Counted from the stretch's first letter, positions 37,933 to 48,963 are shown. The stretch is 64,000 nucleotides of DNA from Aquificaceae bacterium (GCA_026981975.1 JALSHV010000015.1:1-64000); one strand, 5' to 3'. The notes: generated by a model not told the origin, from the letters alone. A program made the numbers and translations.

Positions 37933-40764
37933 ATGGAAGTTGTAGATCAAATTCCAGCGGCGGTATACGTCGCCGAAGCCGTAATCACAAAAGGAAGTAT
38001 TTCTTTTAAAAAAATTAACTTCGTAAACAACTGGATAAAAAATCTAACCGGTTACAGTAAAGAAGAAATAATTCCAAACCAATGGGAGAGAAATATTCCC
38101 GAAGAAGACAGAGAAAAACCCTATACAATAGAAAACGCAACAGCTTATAAAACTTTCCGATTCAGAAGAAAAGACGGCGGATACGTAAGAATAAGGGACA
38201 CTCTCAAGATAATAGAGCGGCAGGGAAATCATGCGCATATAACCGGTATCTGGATAGAAGAAAAAAGGGAGGAAGAGGAAGAAATATTTAACGCTGTTGA
38301 TAAAGCTCCTGCTGTCGGTATTATTGTTTACAGAGAAAAGATTCTTTACGCCAACAAAACTGCAATTGAAACCTTTGGATACACAGAAGAAGAATTACTC
38401 TCCATGAGTCCTGAGCAATTAGTTGCAGAAGAATACAGAGAAGAAGTGAAAAAAGTTATTAAAAGACGCCTCAGAGGAGAAGAATTTGAAAACATATACC
38501 GGGAACTGCCTGTTCTAACACGGGACGGAGGGATTAGAGTCCTCTTTATATTCTCAAAAACTATAAAGTGGAAAGACAAACCTGCGGGATTTGTAATATT
38601 CATAGATATAACTAAGAAAAAGCGCTATGAAAAATTCTTTCACGTTTTAAGGGAGGTAAATCAGCTGATAATTTCCGCTTATGAAGAAGAAGAACTTCTG
38701 GGTAAAGTATGTGAACTTTTAGTGACAAAAGCAGGTTTTAAAATGGCATGGGTAGGAATTCCCGATCCTGAAAGCCGATACATTAAGCCTTTAAAAATCT
38801 GCGGTTTTGATGAGGGTTATGTTAAGAGTGTAAAAATCTCCACAGATGAAAGTGTTCCTGAAGGTAGAGGTCCCACTGGAACAGCCCTTAGGGAAGGAAA
38901 GATAATTGTAAACCCCGATACGCGGACAAATCCAGCTGTTCAACCTTGGAGAGAACAGATGCTCCAAAGGGGTTTTCTTTCTTCCTGTGCTATTCCTCTT
39001 AGTAGAGGAGGGAAAACCGTGGCTCTTCTTAACATATACTCTGCAATTCCCAATATGTTCAGCGAAGAAGAGTTAGAACTGCTTGAAGAAATTCAAAAGG
39101 ATCTATCCTTTGCTTTAGAAAAGATAGAAAAAGAAAGATTTATAAAGATAACAAACACCGCCATAGAGAAAGGACATGAGTGGGTTGTAATAACAGATGA
39201 AGAAGGAAACATTCTGTCTGTAAACAAAGCGGTTGAAGAAATTTCAGGTTATAAAAGAGAAGAACTTATAGGAAAGAATCCGCGGATATTTAAATCCGGT
39301 TATCATCCTCCTGAGTTTTACAGAAAAATGTGGCAGACTATAAAAGAAGGTAGATCTTTCCAAGCGGTTTTTGTAAACAGGAAAAAGAACGGAGAGATTT
39401 TCTATTTGGATCAAAGGATTGTTCCAATTCCCGTAGGTGGAAATAAGATACGATACGTTGGACTCGGTAATGACATAACCTCTGAAAGATTCCTTGAAGA
39501 GAGGATAACTTATCTTAAATACATTGACATAGTAACCGGCTTACCTAATAGAGAGGGCTTCCTTGCTTCCGTAGAGCTTGCTTTACAAAGGGATAGAGAC
39601 TTAAATCATGTTCTTTTTATCATAGATATCGTTGACTTTTCTGGAATAAATCAAATTTACGGCACAGCGGTAGCCGACAAGGTGCTAAGGTATATAGGAA
39701 ATATACTAAAGGAAACTCTTTTCAGAAGAGATATAGTGGGAAGGGTTGGCGGAGATGAGTTTGGTGTATTGGCACGGAATATAGCGGAAAGGGAAATTAC
39801 TGCTCTTTCTGCAAGGTTGTTAAACGCTCTTGGAGAAACTTTTGATGTGGAAGGAAGAAAAATAAAACTCAGTGTAAACGTAGGAGCTTCCCTTTATCCG
39901 AAGGACGGAGAAAACGCAAAGGAACTTTTGGAAAAGGCTTCCGTTGCCTTAACCTTTGCTAAAAGAGAAGGAGAAAACACCTGTAGATTCTTCAGTGAAG
40001 AGATAAACGAAAAAATAAAAGGTTACTTTAAAGTTAGAGATGAGCTTGAAAAAGCTTTACAAGAGGACAGATTTATCCTTTACTTTCAACCTTTTTATTA
40101 CGCAGATACCAGAAGCATAGCGGGGTTTGAAGCCCTTATGAGACTTAAAAAGAAAGGAGGTAAAGTGCTTACACCGAAGGACTTTATTTTCGTCCTTGAG
40201 AGAACAAGTTTAATAAAAAGAGTAGAAGATAGACTACTGGAAAAACTCAAGAGCTTTATATTCAGACACAGAAAAAAAATAACAGTTGCTATGAACATTT
40301 CCCCAAAAAGCTTCAAAGATGAAAACTTTATAAAGAAAATCAAAAGAATATCAGAAGAAGTGGGACGCTGTTTGGTGTTGGAAATTACAGAACGCCTATT
40401 AGTTGAAAATCCAGAGTACGCTCAGAATTTCCTGCAAGAGGTAAGATCCGCAGGAGTGAAAATAGCAATAGACGATTTCGGAACAGGTTATTCCTCACTT
40501 GCTTATCTTGAAAGTCTTCCTGTAGATATACTCAAAATAGATATGAGATTTGTTCACAGAATAACGGATAGTCCTAAGAGCCTTGCCATTGTTGAAACCA
40601 TTATAGAACTGGCGCGGAGATTAGGAATAAAAACTACCGCCGAAGGAGTAGAAACAGAAGAACAGTTAAGGATCTTAAACGAACTCGGAGTAGTTTACGT
40701 TCAGGGATTTTATCTTGCAAAACCAATGCCTCCGGAAGAGACAGATCTGATTTTAACATTATGA
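37933..40764 (+). CDS. Multi-domain c-di-GMP signalling protein: PAS-PAS-GAF-PAS-GGDEF-EAL
   Basis: GRVGGDEFGVLAR (GGDEF), GFEALMRLK (EAL), DDFGTGYSSLAYLESLPVDILKID. Confidence 0.94.
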   Translation: MEVVDQIPAAVYVAEAVITKGSISFKKINFVNNWIKNLTGYSKEEIIPNQWERNIPEEDREKPYTIENATAYKTFRFRRKDGGYVRIRDTLKIIERQGNHAHITGIWIEEKREEEEEIFNAVDKAPAVGIIVYREKILYANKTAIETFGYTEEELLSMSPEQLVAEEYREEVKKVIKRRLRGEEFENIYRELPVLTRDGGIRVLFIFSKTIKWKDKPAGFVIFIDITKKKRYEKFFHVLREVNQLIISAYEEEELLGKVCELLVTKAGFKMAWVGIPDPESRYIKPLKICGFDEGYVKSVKISTDESVPEGRGPTGTALREGKIIVNPDTRTNPAVQPWREQMLQRGFLSSCAIPLSRGGKTVALLNIYSAIPNMFSEEELELLEEIQKDLSFALEKIEKERFIKITNTAIEKGHEWVVITDEEGNILSVNKAVEEISGYKREELIGKNPRIFKSGYHPPEFYRKMWQTIKEGRSFQAVFVNRKKNGEIFYLDQRIVPIPVGGNKIRYVGLGNDITSERFLEERITYLKYIDIVTGLPNREGFLASVELALQRDRDLNHVLFIIDIVDFSGINQIYGTAVADKVLRYIGNILKETLFRRDIVGRVGGDEFGVLARNIAEREITALSARLLNALGETFDVEGRKIKLSVNVGASLYPKDGENAKELLEKASVALTFAKREGENTCRFFSEEINEKIKGYFKVRDELEKALQEDRFILYFQPFYYADTRSIAGFEALMRLKKKGGKVLTPKDFIFVLERTSLIKRVEDRLLEKLKSFIFRHRKKITVAMNISPKSFKDENFIKKIKRISEEVGRCLVLEITERLLVENPEYAQNFLQEVRSAGVKIAIDDFGTGYSSLAYLESLPVDILKIDMRFVHRITDSPKSLAIVETIIELARRLGIKTTAEGVETEEQLRILNELGVVYVQGFYLAKPMPPEETDLILTL

Positions 40765-41633
40765 AGAAAACACTTTACCTTATAGACGCTTCCTCTTTTA
40801 TATACAGAAGCTTCTTTGCTCTACCTTCCCTTAAATCAAAGGAAGGTTTACCCACTAACGCTGTTTACGGTTTTTTGAAAACACTTATGTCTATAATTAA
40901 GGCAGAAAATCCAAATTACATGGCTATAGTATTTGACTCTCCAGCACCTTCTAAAAGAGAAAAGATATTTAAAGATTACAAAGCAGGTAGACCTTCTATG
41001 CCAGATCCTTTGAAAATACAAATTCCCATTATAAAGAGAATTGTTCCTCTTATGGGAATTACTTCCTTTGAAAAAGAAGGTTACGAAGCAGATGATCTTA
41101 TAGCTTCCATCGCAAAGAAATTCTCCACAACAGAATTCAAGGTTAAAATATACACACCCGATAAAGATATGCTTCAGCTTGTTAATGAGAAAATACAAGT
41201 AGTGAATCCGGCAACGGGAGAAATCTTCACCTTTGAAAAGGTAAAGAGAAAGTTCGGTGTTCCCCCTGAGAAAATACCTGACTACCTTGCTCTTGTAGGA
41301 GATAAAATAGACAACATTGAAGGAATAAAAGGAGTGGGACCCAAAACGGCTCCTTTACTTATAAAGGAATTCGGGGGAGTGGAAGGAATACTCAGTCGTT
41401 GGGAGGAATTTAAAAAAAGATTTCCACAGGCTGATGCAAACCTGCTAAGGAGATCCTATACCTTAGTAAAACCTATGCTGGATACAAAGATAGAAATCAC
41501 AGAAGAGGATCTTCTACTCAAAGATCCTAATTTGTCTTATATTAAGAAAGAACTGGAAAAACTTGATATGAAAAGCTTAATAAAAGAATTAGAAAAAATC
41601 TTGAAAAGAAAAAAACAGAAATCCCTTTTCTAA
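40761..41633 (+). CDS. Stand-alone 5'-3' exonuclease / flap nuclease (Pol I N-terminal domain homolog)
   Basis: [72 protein letters not shown] ends without a polymerase domain. Confidence 0.93.
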   Translation: MKKTLYLIDASSFIYRSFFALPSLKSKEGLPTNAVYGFLKTLMSIIKAENPNYMAIVFDSPAPSKREKIFKDYKAGRPSMPDPLKIQIPIIKRIVPLMGITSFEKEGYEADDLIASIAKKFSTTEFKVKIYTPDKDMLQLVNEKIQVVNPATGEIFTFEKVKRKFGVPPEKIPDYLALVGDKIDNIEGIKGVGPKTAPLLIKEFGGVEGILSRWEEFKKRFPQADANLLRRSYTLVKPMLDTKIEITEEDLLLKDPNLSYIKKELEKLDMKSLIKELEKILKRKKQKSLF

Positions 41634-41676
41634 TTTAAAATTTAAAAAACAAAAAACAAATATCGGGAGGTTGTTA

Positions 41677-42231
41677 ATGATAGTTCTCTTATTAATAGTT
41701 TTAATCTCAGGGCTAATAGTCTTTTACGTGATTACAATTTACAACAGATTCCAAAGTTTATACAACGGTGCTGAAGCAACCTTAAGTCAAATTCAAGTGG
41801 CGCTTAAGAAAAGGCTTGATATGTTGGAACAGTTAATAGAAAACATCAGAAGTTACGCCCGCTTTGAGAAAGAAACCTTAGAAAACATCACAAAGATGAG
41901 ATCAGCTCTTTCATCACGGGAAATAAAGGATATTAACAAAATAGGACACGAATCTTCAAAATTATTAGGGAATATAATGCTTACCGTAGAAGCCTATCCT
42001 GATCTGAAAACCTCCGAAGTTGTAAAAGATCTGACTAAAGCCATAAAAAACGTAGAAAGTGAACTGGCAAGACACAGATATACGTATAACAATATAGTTC
42101 AAGAAATCAATACAAAAGTGGATACTTTTCCCTCAAATGCAATAGCGGGTATGTTCAATTTCTCCAAACTTGACTATTTGGAATTTGAAGAAAAGGTAGA
42201 AAACAGACCAAGTATGGACTGGAAGCTTTGA
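41677..42231 (+). CDS. LemA family protein (ATG 41677)
   Basis: N-terminal [61 protein letters not shown]. Confidence 0.92.
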   Translation: MIVLLLIVLISGLIVFYVITIYNRFQSLYNGAEATLSQIQVALKKRLDMLEQLIENIRSYARFEKETLENITKMRSALSSREIKDINKIGHESSKLLGNIMLTVEAYPDLKTSEVVKDLTKAIKNVESELARHRYTYNNIVQEINTKVDTFPSNAIAGMFNFSKLDYLEFEEKVENRPSMDWKL

Positions 42232-44039
42232 TGGGAGAAGATAGAAAACTTCTTACTGTTTTTACAGTATGCGTAGGAATCTCTTTGATTTCCTTACTCC
42301 TGTCTCAATACGATATTAGAAATCTTGTAAAACCCCTTACAGCAAATTACAGGGCGGAGATAATCTTGGAAGAAAGGATCTATCTCAAAGAAGCTATAGT
42401 ATTTGAAGTAAAAAAAGAAAAGAAGTTCAAAATGCTATACCGACTGTGGAAAGTCCCCTTGGTTTACAAAACAACACTTTCAAAGCCTTATTTGCAGGTG
42501 ATTGATTTCAGCGGAGACGGAACAGCTTACTTAAAAGACTATAAAGGAAACGTTTTTCTGAAAGAAAGCAATTCCGAACTCGGAGAACTTGCATTAAGAA
42601 AAGCTCTGAGGAATGAAGTAGGTATAATAAAACAGGAAGGTTTTGAAAAAGGTGAATTCACAGTTCTTTCCGAATACTGGATATTTCCTCCGCTGAATTA
42701 CGATGAAAATTACACACATGTAAACCTGAAGCTGGCAGATGAACATATACCCTATAACAGGGTAGAGATAGTAATTTCCGACCCAAGAAACTTGATAAAG
42801 AAAGTATATCCCCATATTCCTTTATTTAGTCTTGAAAGGAATGAAACTTTATGGATATTGGAAGGAAAAGCACCCGAAAACAAGCTTGTGGAGATAGAAC
42901 TTCTGTTAAAAAATGACAACTTAGAAGGTTTCACTTCCTATATACCTCGGGTAAAGGACCGAGTAGAAAGTGCTAATGCTACACTTTCCACCCTTTATAC
43001 TCTGTTGAACATTATTAGATATTTATTGATTCTGTTTGTGTTGAGTATGCCCTTTGTTCTTCTACTAATTTACAGAAAATACGGTGCTGAAAAGAAATAC
43101 ACAGTTCCACAATTTTTGAGTTATATACCCAACAAAGAGAGAAAACCTTGGCTTGTTAATATGCTATACTACGGCGATTCCACGGTTACAGATCAAAACG
43201 CCTTTTTCGCCACACTGCTGGACATGGAAAAAAGAGGATTTCTGGAGCTGGATACGATAGGAGGTGACATAAAAGTTAGAATTAAAGGAAAAGTTCCACA
43301 AGATCCTTACGAGAGAAAAGTTCTTACCTTCTTGATAACTTATGCTGAGGGAAATACCTTCAGTCTTGAAAAGATAGAAAACAGAATCTCCGAGCTGGAA
43401 AGATTAAAGGATACGGAATCTTTAAAACGTATAAAAGCGGATTTTGACAGTATTTTTAGTTTTTCCGATAAAACCTTAGTGGAGAAATTTCTCACCACTA
43501 AGGGACATACTCTTATAAGAATCGTAGGCTTATTGTGTATCTTTATCTTTGGTGCTTTTTTAATAGGAATACTTGTTATTTCTAAAAAATATCCTCTATA
43601 CATCTACGATCTTATACTTCTCTCCACAGCTAGTATTGTTCTTACTAATATTCCTCATCTGTTATTACCTTCTCAGATATTTGGGAGATGGAAAGGTGAT
43701 TTTTACAAGGAAAAGTTAGAATGGGAAGCTTTCAGAAATTTTCTTTCTGATATGGTTATGATGAAAAAATACTCACCAGAGGATATTGTTATTTGGGAAG
43801 AATGGCTTATCTACGCCACCACTTTGGGTGTAGCGGAAAAAGTAGAAAAAGCTATGGAAAACTTAAAGATAAACATTCCCATAAAAGAAAAATCCTACTT
43901 TGCTCGCAGGAGATTTTACAGAACCTACTATCATATCAGCAAAGTATTAACCGCTTCCAAACCAAAAGTAAGCGGACCAAAAGGAAAGAGTTTCGGAGTG
44001 GGAGGAGGATTTGGAGGAGGAGGAGCAGGAGGAAGATAG
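42228..44039 (+). CDS. DUF2207-type membrane protein with Gly-rich C-terminus
   Basis: Central TM pairs, [26 protein letters not shown]-term [12 protein letters not shown]; adjacent to lemA. Confidence 0.82.
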   Translation: MMGEDRKLLTVFTVCVGISLISLLLSQYDIRNLVKPLTANYRAEIILEERIYLKEAIVFEVKKEKKFKMLYRLWKVPLVYKTTLSKPYLQVIDFSGDGTAYLKDYKGNVFLKESNSELGELALRKALRNEVGIIKQEGFEKGEFTVLSEYWIFPPLNYDENYTHVNLKLADEHIPYNRVEIVISDPRNLIKKVYPHIPLFSLERNETLWILEGKAPENKLVEIELLLKNDNLEGFTSYIPRVKDRVESANATLSTLYTLLNIIRYLLILFVLSMPFVLLLIYRKYGAEKKYTVPQFLSYIPNKERKPWLVNMLYYGDSTVTDQNAFFATLLDMEKRGFLELDTIGGDIKVRIKGKVPQDPYERKVLTFLITYAEGNTFSLEKIENRISELERLKDTESLKRIKADFDSIFSFSDKTLVEKFLTTKGHTLIRIVGLLCIFIFGAFLIGILVISKKYPLYIYDLILLSTASIVLTNIPHLLLPSQIFGRWKGDFYKEKLEWEAFRNFLSDMVMMKKYSPEDIVIWEEWLIYATTLGVAEKVEKAMENLKINIPIKEKSYFARRRFYRTYYHISKVLTASKPKVSGPKGKSFGVGGGFGGGGAGGR

Positions 44040-44044
44040 TTCAG

Positions 44045-45997
44045 CTAAATCTTTTCCACTCTAACGCAGGTATATTTAAGATCAGGTTCTTCTGAAAAAG
44101 GATCATATCTGTCCGAAGTTAGGAAGTTCACCGGTGGACCGAATTCATCAGGATATCCGAAGGGTGTAAAAAGATGTCCCTTTACTATTTTTCCGTATCT
44201 TACAAATCTTTCAGTCCAGCCGTTCTTTGAAGTGATCCTTACTCTGTCCCATTCTTCAATGCCTTTTTGCAGAGCATCTTCTGGATTCATAATAACAAAA
44301 GGCGGTAAAGCCGATTTTAAAAGAGATTTGGACTTTCCTGTTCTTGTCATAGAATGCCACTGATCCGCAACTCTTCCTGTTATGAGAATGAATTCTCCAT
44401 CAGCTTCAGAGGTGTAAAATTCCGCAGGGTAAAACTCAGCCTTTCCAGAAGGAGTTTTAAATATCAGATCTTCGTAAAGCCACCTACCACCCCACTGTAA
44501 AGGGAAGGAATTAAAGCGAGAAATATCACAAATTCTTCCTTGGGTAGTTAAGGAAAACTCCTCAAATATTTGCAGACTACTTTTATAAGGAAACAGTTTC
44601 TCTCCTCCCATTTTCCTTGCTAATTCTGTAAAAATAAGCCAATCAGGTTTTGCACACGGCGGTGCTTTCCACACTTTATGGGAAAAGCTTATCTTTCTAT
44701 CCATGGAAGTTTTGAAACCTTCCCTTTCCCCTACCTGACAAGCGGGTAGAATTAAATCCGCAAACTTCGCAGTATCATTCCAATAAGCATCTTGAACTAC
44801 GAGAAAAACTTCTCTGAGAGCCTTTCTAACCTTATTAAGATTCGGCAGAGAAATTGCTGGATTTGTGCATATTACCCACAACAGTTTAATCTTTCCTTCC
44901 AAGATAAGATCTATAGCAGATAAAATAGTAGGACCCTTACAGGGTTTTATACCTTCAATATCCCAAAATTCTTCCATAAATTTTCTATCCTCTTCAATCT
45001 CAACATTTCTAAATCCCGGAAGTCCGAAGGGAGTATAGCCCACCTCCCTACCCCCCATTGAATTGGATTGCCCTGTAAGAGAAAAAGGACAGCCTTTTTC
45101 GTTCAACTTCCCCGTTGCAAGGTGGAGGTTCAAAAGGGAAATTACTTTCATAGTCCCGTTGAACGACTGATTTAACCCCAAACACCAGAGGGATATTAAC
45201 TTGCGTTTACTGGAGAATAAATCCGCCACTAAATTTATATCTTTCTGTGTAACTCCACATATTTTTGAAGCTACAGAAGGAGGAAATTTTAAAGCTTCCG
45301 CCAGAGCTTTTTCAAAGCCTATCGTATGCTTGTTTATAAATTCCCAGTTTACTCTACCTTTTTTGTAGAGAAGATAAAGCACAGCGTTTAAAAAGACTGT
45401 ATCCGTCCCCGCTTTTATAGGTATATGAACATCACTTTTTCTTGCGGTTTCGGTTTCCAGGGGATCTACTGTAACAATAAAGGTATTCTTTGCCTTTAAT
45501 CTTCTGTTCAGAATTCTTCTAAATAACATGGGAAAGCTAACAGCAGGATTTGCTCCTATGATAAAAAACACTTCTCCGGATTCTATATCATCGTAGCAAC
45601 AGGGAGGTCCGTCGGAGCCGAAAACCATTTTATAGGCTACAGCTGACGATGAAACACACAATCTTGAATTAGAATCAACATTATTGGTTTTGAGAAATCC
45701 CTTTGCGAATTTGTTTACAACGTATATAGCTTCTGTAGTGAGTTGTCCCGAAAGGTAAAAGAAAATCTCTTCCGGAGACAATTCCGTGAGTTTTTCCTTC
45801 AAAATTGTATAAGCGGTTTCCCAATCCACGGCTTTGAAAGAATTTCCCTTCCTATAAAAGGGTGTCTCCAGTCTGCCTTTGTAAAGAGCTTCCGGTATTT
45901 TTAAAGGTTTCTTACAAAGCCTTCCCTTAAGTTTAAACCCTTCATACACTTTAATACTACAACCTACACCACAGTAAGGGCATACAAGTTCGCTCAT
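44045..45997 (-). CDS. nasA: Molybdopterin oxidoreductase, assimilatory nitrate reductase-like catalytic subunit
   Basis: CPYCGVGCSIKV 4Fe-4S motif; SRLCVSSSAVAYKMVFGSDGPPCCYDDIE; C-terminal molydop_binding domain. Confidence 0.78.
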   Translation of the reverse strand: MSELVCPYCGVGCSIKVYEGFKLKGRLCKKPLKIPEALYKGRLETPFYRKGNSFKAVDWETAYTILKEKLTELSPEEIFFYLSGQLTTEAIYVVNKFAKGFLKTNNVDSNSRLCVSSSAVAYKMVFGSDGPPCCYDDIESGEVFFIIGANPAVSFPMLFRRILNRRLKAKNTFIVTVDPLETETARKSDVHIPIKAGTDTVFLNAVLYLLYKKGRVNWEFINKHTIGFEKALAEALKFPPSVASKICGVTQKDINLVADLFSSKRKLISLWCLGLNQSFNGTMKVISLLNLHLATGKLNEKGCPFSLTGQSNSMGGREVGYTPFGLPGFRNVEIEEDRKFMEEFWDIEGIKPCKGPTILSAIDLILEGKIKLLWVICTNPAISLPNLNKVRKALREVFLVVQDAYWNDTAKFADLILPACQVGEREGFKTSMDRKISFSHKVWKAPPCAKPDWLIFTELARKMGGEKLFPYKSSLQIFEEFSLTTQGRICDISRFNSFPLQWGGRWLYEDLIFKTPSGKAEFYPAEFYTSEADGEFILITGRVADQWHSMTRTGKSKSLLKSALPPFVIMNPEDALQKGIEEWDRVRITSKNGWTERFVRYGKIVKGHLFTPFGYPDEFGPPVNFLTSDRYDPFSEEPDLKYTCVRVEKI

Positions 45998-46039
45998 AAA
46001 TCTTTTCTTGCAAGAAATATGCCAATATAAAATTTGCTT

Positions 46040-46405
46040 ATGGAGTTTAGATGTTTTAAAGACTGGTTAGAAGAACTTAAAAAAATCTCTAAGATATACC
46101 CTGTTTTGGTTGAAGGAAAAAGAGATGTAGAAGCTCTAAAACGCTTAGGTGTGACCAATACGATAGATCTTTCAGGTAAAAGGTATGCGGATATAGTTGA
46201 CATTTTAGAAAAGAAAGCACAAGGAGCAGTAATTCTTTACGACCTTGACCCTCATGGTGAAAGAATAAGTAAGAAAATATCTGAGCTTCTCAGATCCCAA
46301 GGTTTTAAGGTTTTTTTGGATTTTAGAGACTATTTAAAGGAAAAAGGTATAATTCATATTGAAGATCTATACAGGTTAAGTTATGGAAAGGATAGAAATT
46401 CTTGA
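46040..46405 (+). CDS. Small stand-alone Toprim-domain protein
   Basis: YPVLVEGKRDVEALKRLGV (Glu motif) and GAVILYDLDPHGERISKKI (DxD motif). Confidence 0.8.
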   Translation: MEFRCFKDWLEELKKISKIYPVLVEGKRDVEALKRLGVTNTIDLSGKRYADIVDILEKKAQGAVILYDLDPHGERISKKISELLRSQGFKVFLDFRDYLKEKGIIHIEDLYRLSYGKDRNS

Positions 46406-46865
46406 AAAGATTCTCATTTACGATAGACTGTTACGTTTTACCATAGACCTGCTCACAGGCATAAGAACAGAGCTTCTTGCTGATATTGAAGAGACAAAAA
46501 TCCTCAGTGAGTCTTTACTGAGCAGAGCGGAGAGAGAAGTTTTAAACGGCTTTCTGCACAAGGTAGAAAGTGAATTCATACTCAAACTGGAAGAAGTTCT
46601 GGAAAACATTTACGACGTCTACGAAATGTTCAACTTTGACATAACTTTCCTTTCAAATCTACCGCAAGAACTCGGAAGAGAAATAGAACGTTTAGATATA
46701 CTAACCAATGTTAACTCAAAACTTCAAGATCTAATGAATATTCTTTTAGAAGCTTGTAGTGTAAAAACAGATAATAAATTTACTGTTATACTTACTCCTT
46801 TCAAAATGTATTGTGAACTGATAAATCATGCTATAGACTTTAATAAAAAATTTGAAAATTTTTAA
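46383..46865 (+). CDS. Hypothetical helical protein, overlaps Toprim gene
   Basis: 160 aa ORF, co-directional, overlaps upstream gene by 23 nt. Confidence 0.6.
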   Translation: MERIEILEKILIYDRLLRFTIDLLTGIRTELLADIEETKILSESLLSRAEREVLNGFLHKVESEFILKLEEVLENIYDVYEMFNFDITFLSNLPQELGREIERLDILTNVNSKLQDLMNILLEACSVKTDNKFTVILTPFKMYCELINHAIDFNKKFENF

Positions 46866-46910
46866 TTAGTATGCTAAAATAAAAGTGTAATAGTAAAGGA
46901 GGTTAAAAAG

Positions 46911-47147
46911 ATGGCAAGAAAAGGCAGAAAAAGAGGAGGTCCAAGATATAAAAGGGTGTCCTTGTCTCTTCCAAAAAGGTTATATTTGGTGCTTAGTGGT
47001 ATTGCAATGGGAGATGAGAAAAAGCTCAACAGACTGATAAAGGGTATTTTAGAAGACAAACTTCAAGAATCTACCGTCGCTGAACTTGAACTTTATTTAA
47101 GAAAAGTAGAGGAGGAAGAAAAAGAAGAGCAGGAGGCTCAGGGATAA
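46911..47147 (+). CDS. Small basic protein, ribbon-helix-helix-like
   Basis: RYKRVSLSLPKRLYLVLSGIAMGDEKKLNRLIKGILEDKL resembles RHH; AAAGGAGGTT SD upstream. Confidence 0.55.
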   Translation: MARKGRKRGGPRYKRVSLSLPKRLYLVLSGIAMGDEKKLNRLIKGILEDKLQESTVAELELYLRKVEEEEKEEQEAQG

Positions 47148-47154
47148 AAACTTT

Positions 47155-48201
47155 ATGCTTTCTCTAAGACTGAAATCTTTAAAAGCCTACAATACGGAAA
47201 CTTCCAAAGCAAAGATAAAGTTGTCCTCTAATGAGCTTCCCTACGAATTGCCGGATTATCTTAAAACACGGATAGCGCAGGAGATTTCTAAAATTCCCCT
47301 TAATCGCTATCCAGATCCACTGTGTGCTGAACTCAAAGAAGTGCTTGCGGACTTTTTTGGAATAAAAGAGAGCAACATTTTATTAGGAAACGGTTCTGAT
47401 GAACTTATATACTACATTTCCACCGCTGTAGGTGAATTAAACGAAGCTGTTTTAATTCCTGTGCCAACTTTTCCTATGTATGAAATAATCTCCCGCACCT
47501 TAGGAAGACCACGGATTGAAGTTTTACTTAAAGAGGATTTTGATCTGGATCTTGAAAAGATTCTAGAAGTTTTCAAAGAAAGGAAACCTATCTTGGCATA
47601 CTTTTCTTTTCCTAACAATCCCACGGGAAATCTTTTTTCTAAGGAAAAGATAGAAAGAATAAGATCTGAAGGATTGTTTGCTGTCTTAGACGAGGCTTAC
47701 TATCACTATTCGGGGAACACTTTTCTAAAGGACGCTCTTGAAAGGGAAGATACTGTAGTCTTAAGAACTCTTTCCAAAATAGGACTCGCAGGGTTGAGAA
47801 TAGGTATCCTTATAGGAAAGGAAGAAATAATAAAAGAGTTAGATAAAATAAGACTTCCCTTTAATATAACTTATCCATCTCAAGTAGCTGCGGTATTAAT
47901 TCTCAGAGAAGGAAGAGAGTTTATAGAACAGTCTATTAAAAAAGTAGTTTCAGAACGCCAAAGGGTTTATTTTGAACTGCAAAATATAAAAGGAGTTGAA
48001 GTTTTTCCCAGCAAAGCAAATTTCATTCTTTTTAGAACTCCATACCCTGCCTCTTTTGTTCATGAAGAACTTCTCAAAAGAGGTGTTCTAATAAGGAATA
48101 TGTCCTATTTACCGGGATTGGAAAGATGCCTGCGTGTAAGTATAGGTAAGGAAGAAGAAAACGATGCTTTTTTAGAAGCTCTGTCAGAAGTTATAAAGTG
48201 A
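47155..48201 (+). CDS. hisC: Histidinol-phosphate aminotransferase
   Basis: LLGNGSDELI, LRTLSKIGLAGLRIGILIG. Confidence 0.93.
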   Translation: MLSLRLKSLKAYNTETSKAKIKLSSNELPYELPDYLKTRIAQEISKIPLNRYPDPLCAELKEVLADFFGIKESNILLGNGSDELIYYISTAVGELNEAVLIPVPTFPMYEIISRTLGRPRIEVLLKEDFDLDLEKILEVFKERKPILAYFSFPNNPTGNLFSKEKIERIRSEGLFAVLDEAYYHYSGNTFLKDALEREDTVVLRTLSKIGLAGLRIGILIGKEEIIKELDKIRLPFNITYPSQVAAVLILREGREFIEQSIKKVVSERQRVYFELQNIKGVEVFPSKANFILFRTPYPASFVHEELLKRGVLIRNMSYLPGLERCLRVSIGKEEENDAFLEALSEVIK

Positions 48202-48222
48202 ATTCTGATAAAATTCCTCACT

Positions 48223-48963
48223 ATGAGGCTGATAGCAGCTAACTGGAAAATGAACAAGGGAATTCATGAAGCTCAGGAGTATATTAGAAAACTTCTAAGT
48301 TTACTTAAAACAACAGAAGATAGGGAGATTTTGATATGTCCACCTTTTACCGCTTTGTGCGAGTTGAAAAATCTCCTAAAAGAAACACCAATCAAACTGG
48401 GTGCTCAGAACTGTTACTATAAAAAAAGCGGAGCTTTCACAGGAGAGATTTCCCCCCCTATGTTAAAAGAACTTAACTGCGAATACATTATTGTAGGGCA
48501 CTCAGAAAGAAGGCATATATTCGGTGAGGACGATGAGCTTATAAACAAAAAACTCATAGCCTGTCTTGAAGAAGGTTTAAGACCAATACTGTGTGTAGGA
48601 GAAAGGTTAGAAGAAAGATCCGCGGGAATGACCTTTAAAGTAATAGAAACCCAACTAAGGCTTGCTCTTTCAGGAATAGAGGACTATACAGACAGTATAG
48701 ATATAGCCTATGAACCAGTTTGGGCAATAGGAACAGGTGTTCCAGCAACACCCGAAGATGCTGTCAGTGTTCATCGCTTCATAAAGGATCTGATCAGGGA
48801 AATTAACCCTTCTTTGAAGGGTGATACCCGAATCCTCTACGGTGGAAGTGTTAAACCCTCAAACGCACCAGAGTTTATGAAATTTGAAGAAATAGAAGGT
48901 TTATTGGTAGGCGGTGCAAGTTTAGAGCCTGAATCCTTTGCGCAGATTGTTTATTCCTTTTAA
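48223..48963 (+). CDS. tpiA: Triosephosphate isomerase
   Basis: IAANWKMNKG, VGHSERRHIFGE, AYEPVWAIGTG, LYGGSVKPSNA. Confidence 0.98.
   Translation: MRLIAANWKMNKGIHEAQEYIRKLLSLLKTTEDREILICPPFTALCELKNLLKETPIKLGAQNCYYKKSGAFTGEISPPMLKELNCEYIIVGHSERRHIFGEDDELINKKLIACLEEGLRPILCVGERLEERSAGMTFKVIETQLRLALSGIEDYTDSIDIAYEPVWAIGTGVPATPEDAVSVHRFIKDLIREINPSLKGDTRILYGGSVKPSNAPEFMKFEEIEGLLVGGASLEPESFAQIVYSF

Noticed and set aside
44000-44037. GGAGGAGGA-type repeat near 44 kb as a microsatellite or G-quadruplex
   Set aside because: It encodes the Gly-rich C-terminal tail [12 protein letters not shown] typical of this protein family
43793-44095. 100-aa plus-strand ORF overlapping the end of the DUF2207 gene
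   Set aside because: Alternate-frame reading of the DUF2207 C-terminus ([22 protein letters not shown] from Gly-rich codons)
46911-47147. RHH-like small protein as an antitoxin of a TA pair
   Set aside because: No adjacent small toxin-like ORF; the next gene is hisC and the upstream gene is a 160-aa helical protein with no toxin signature
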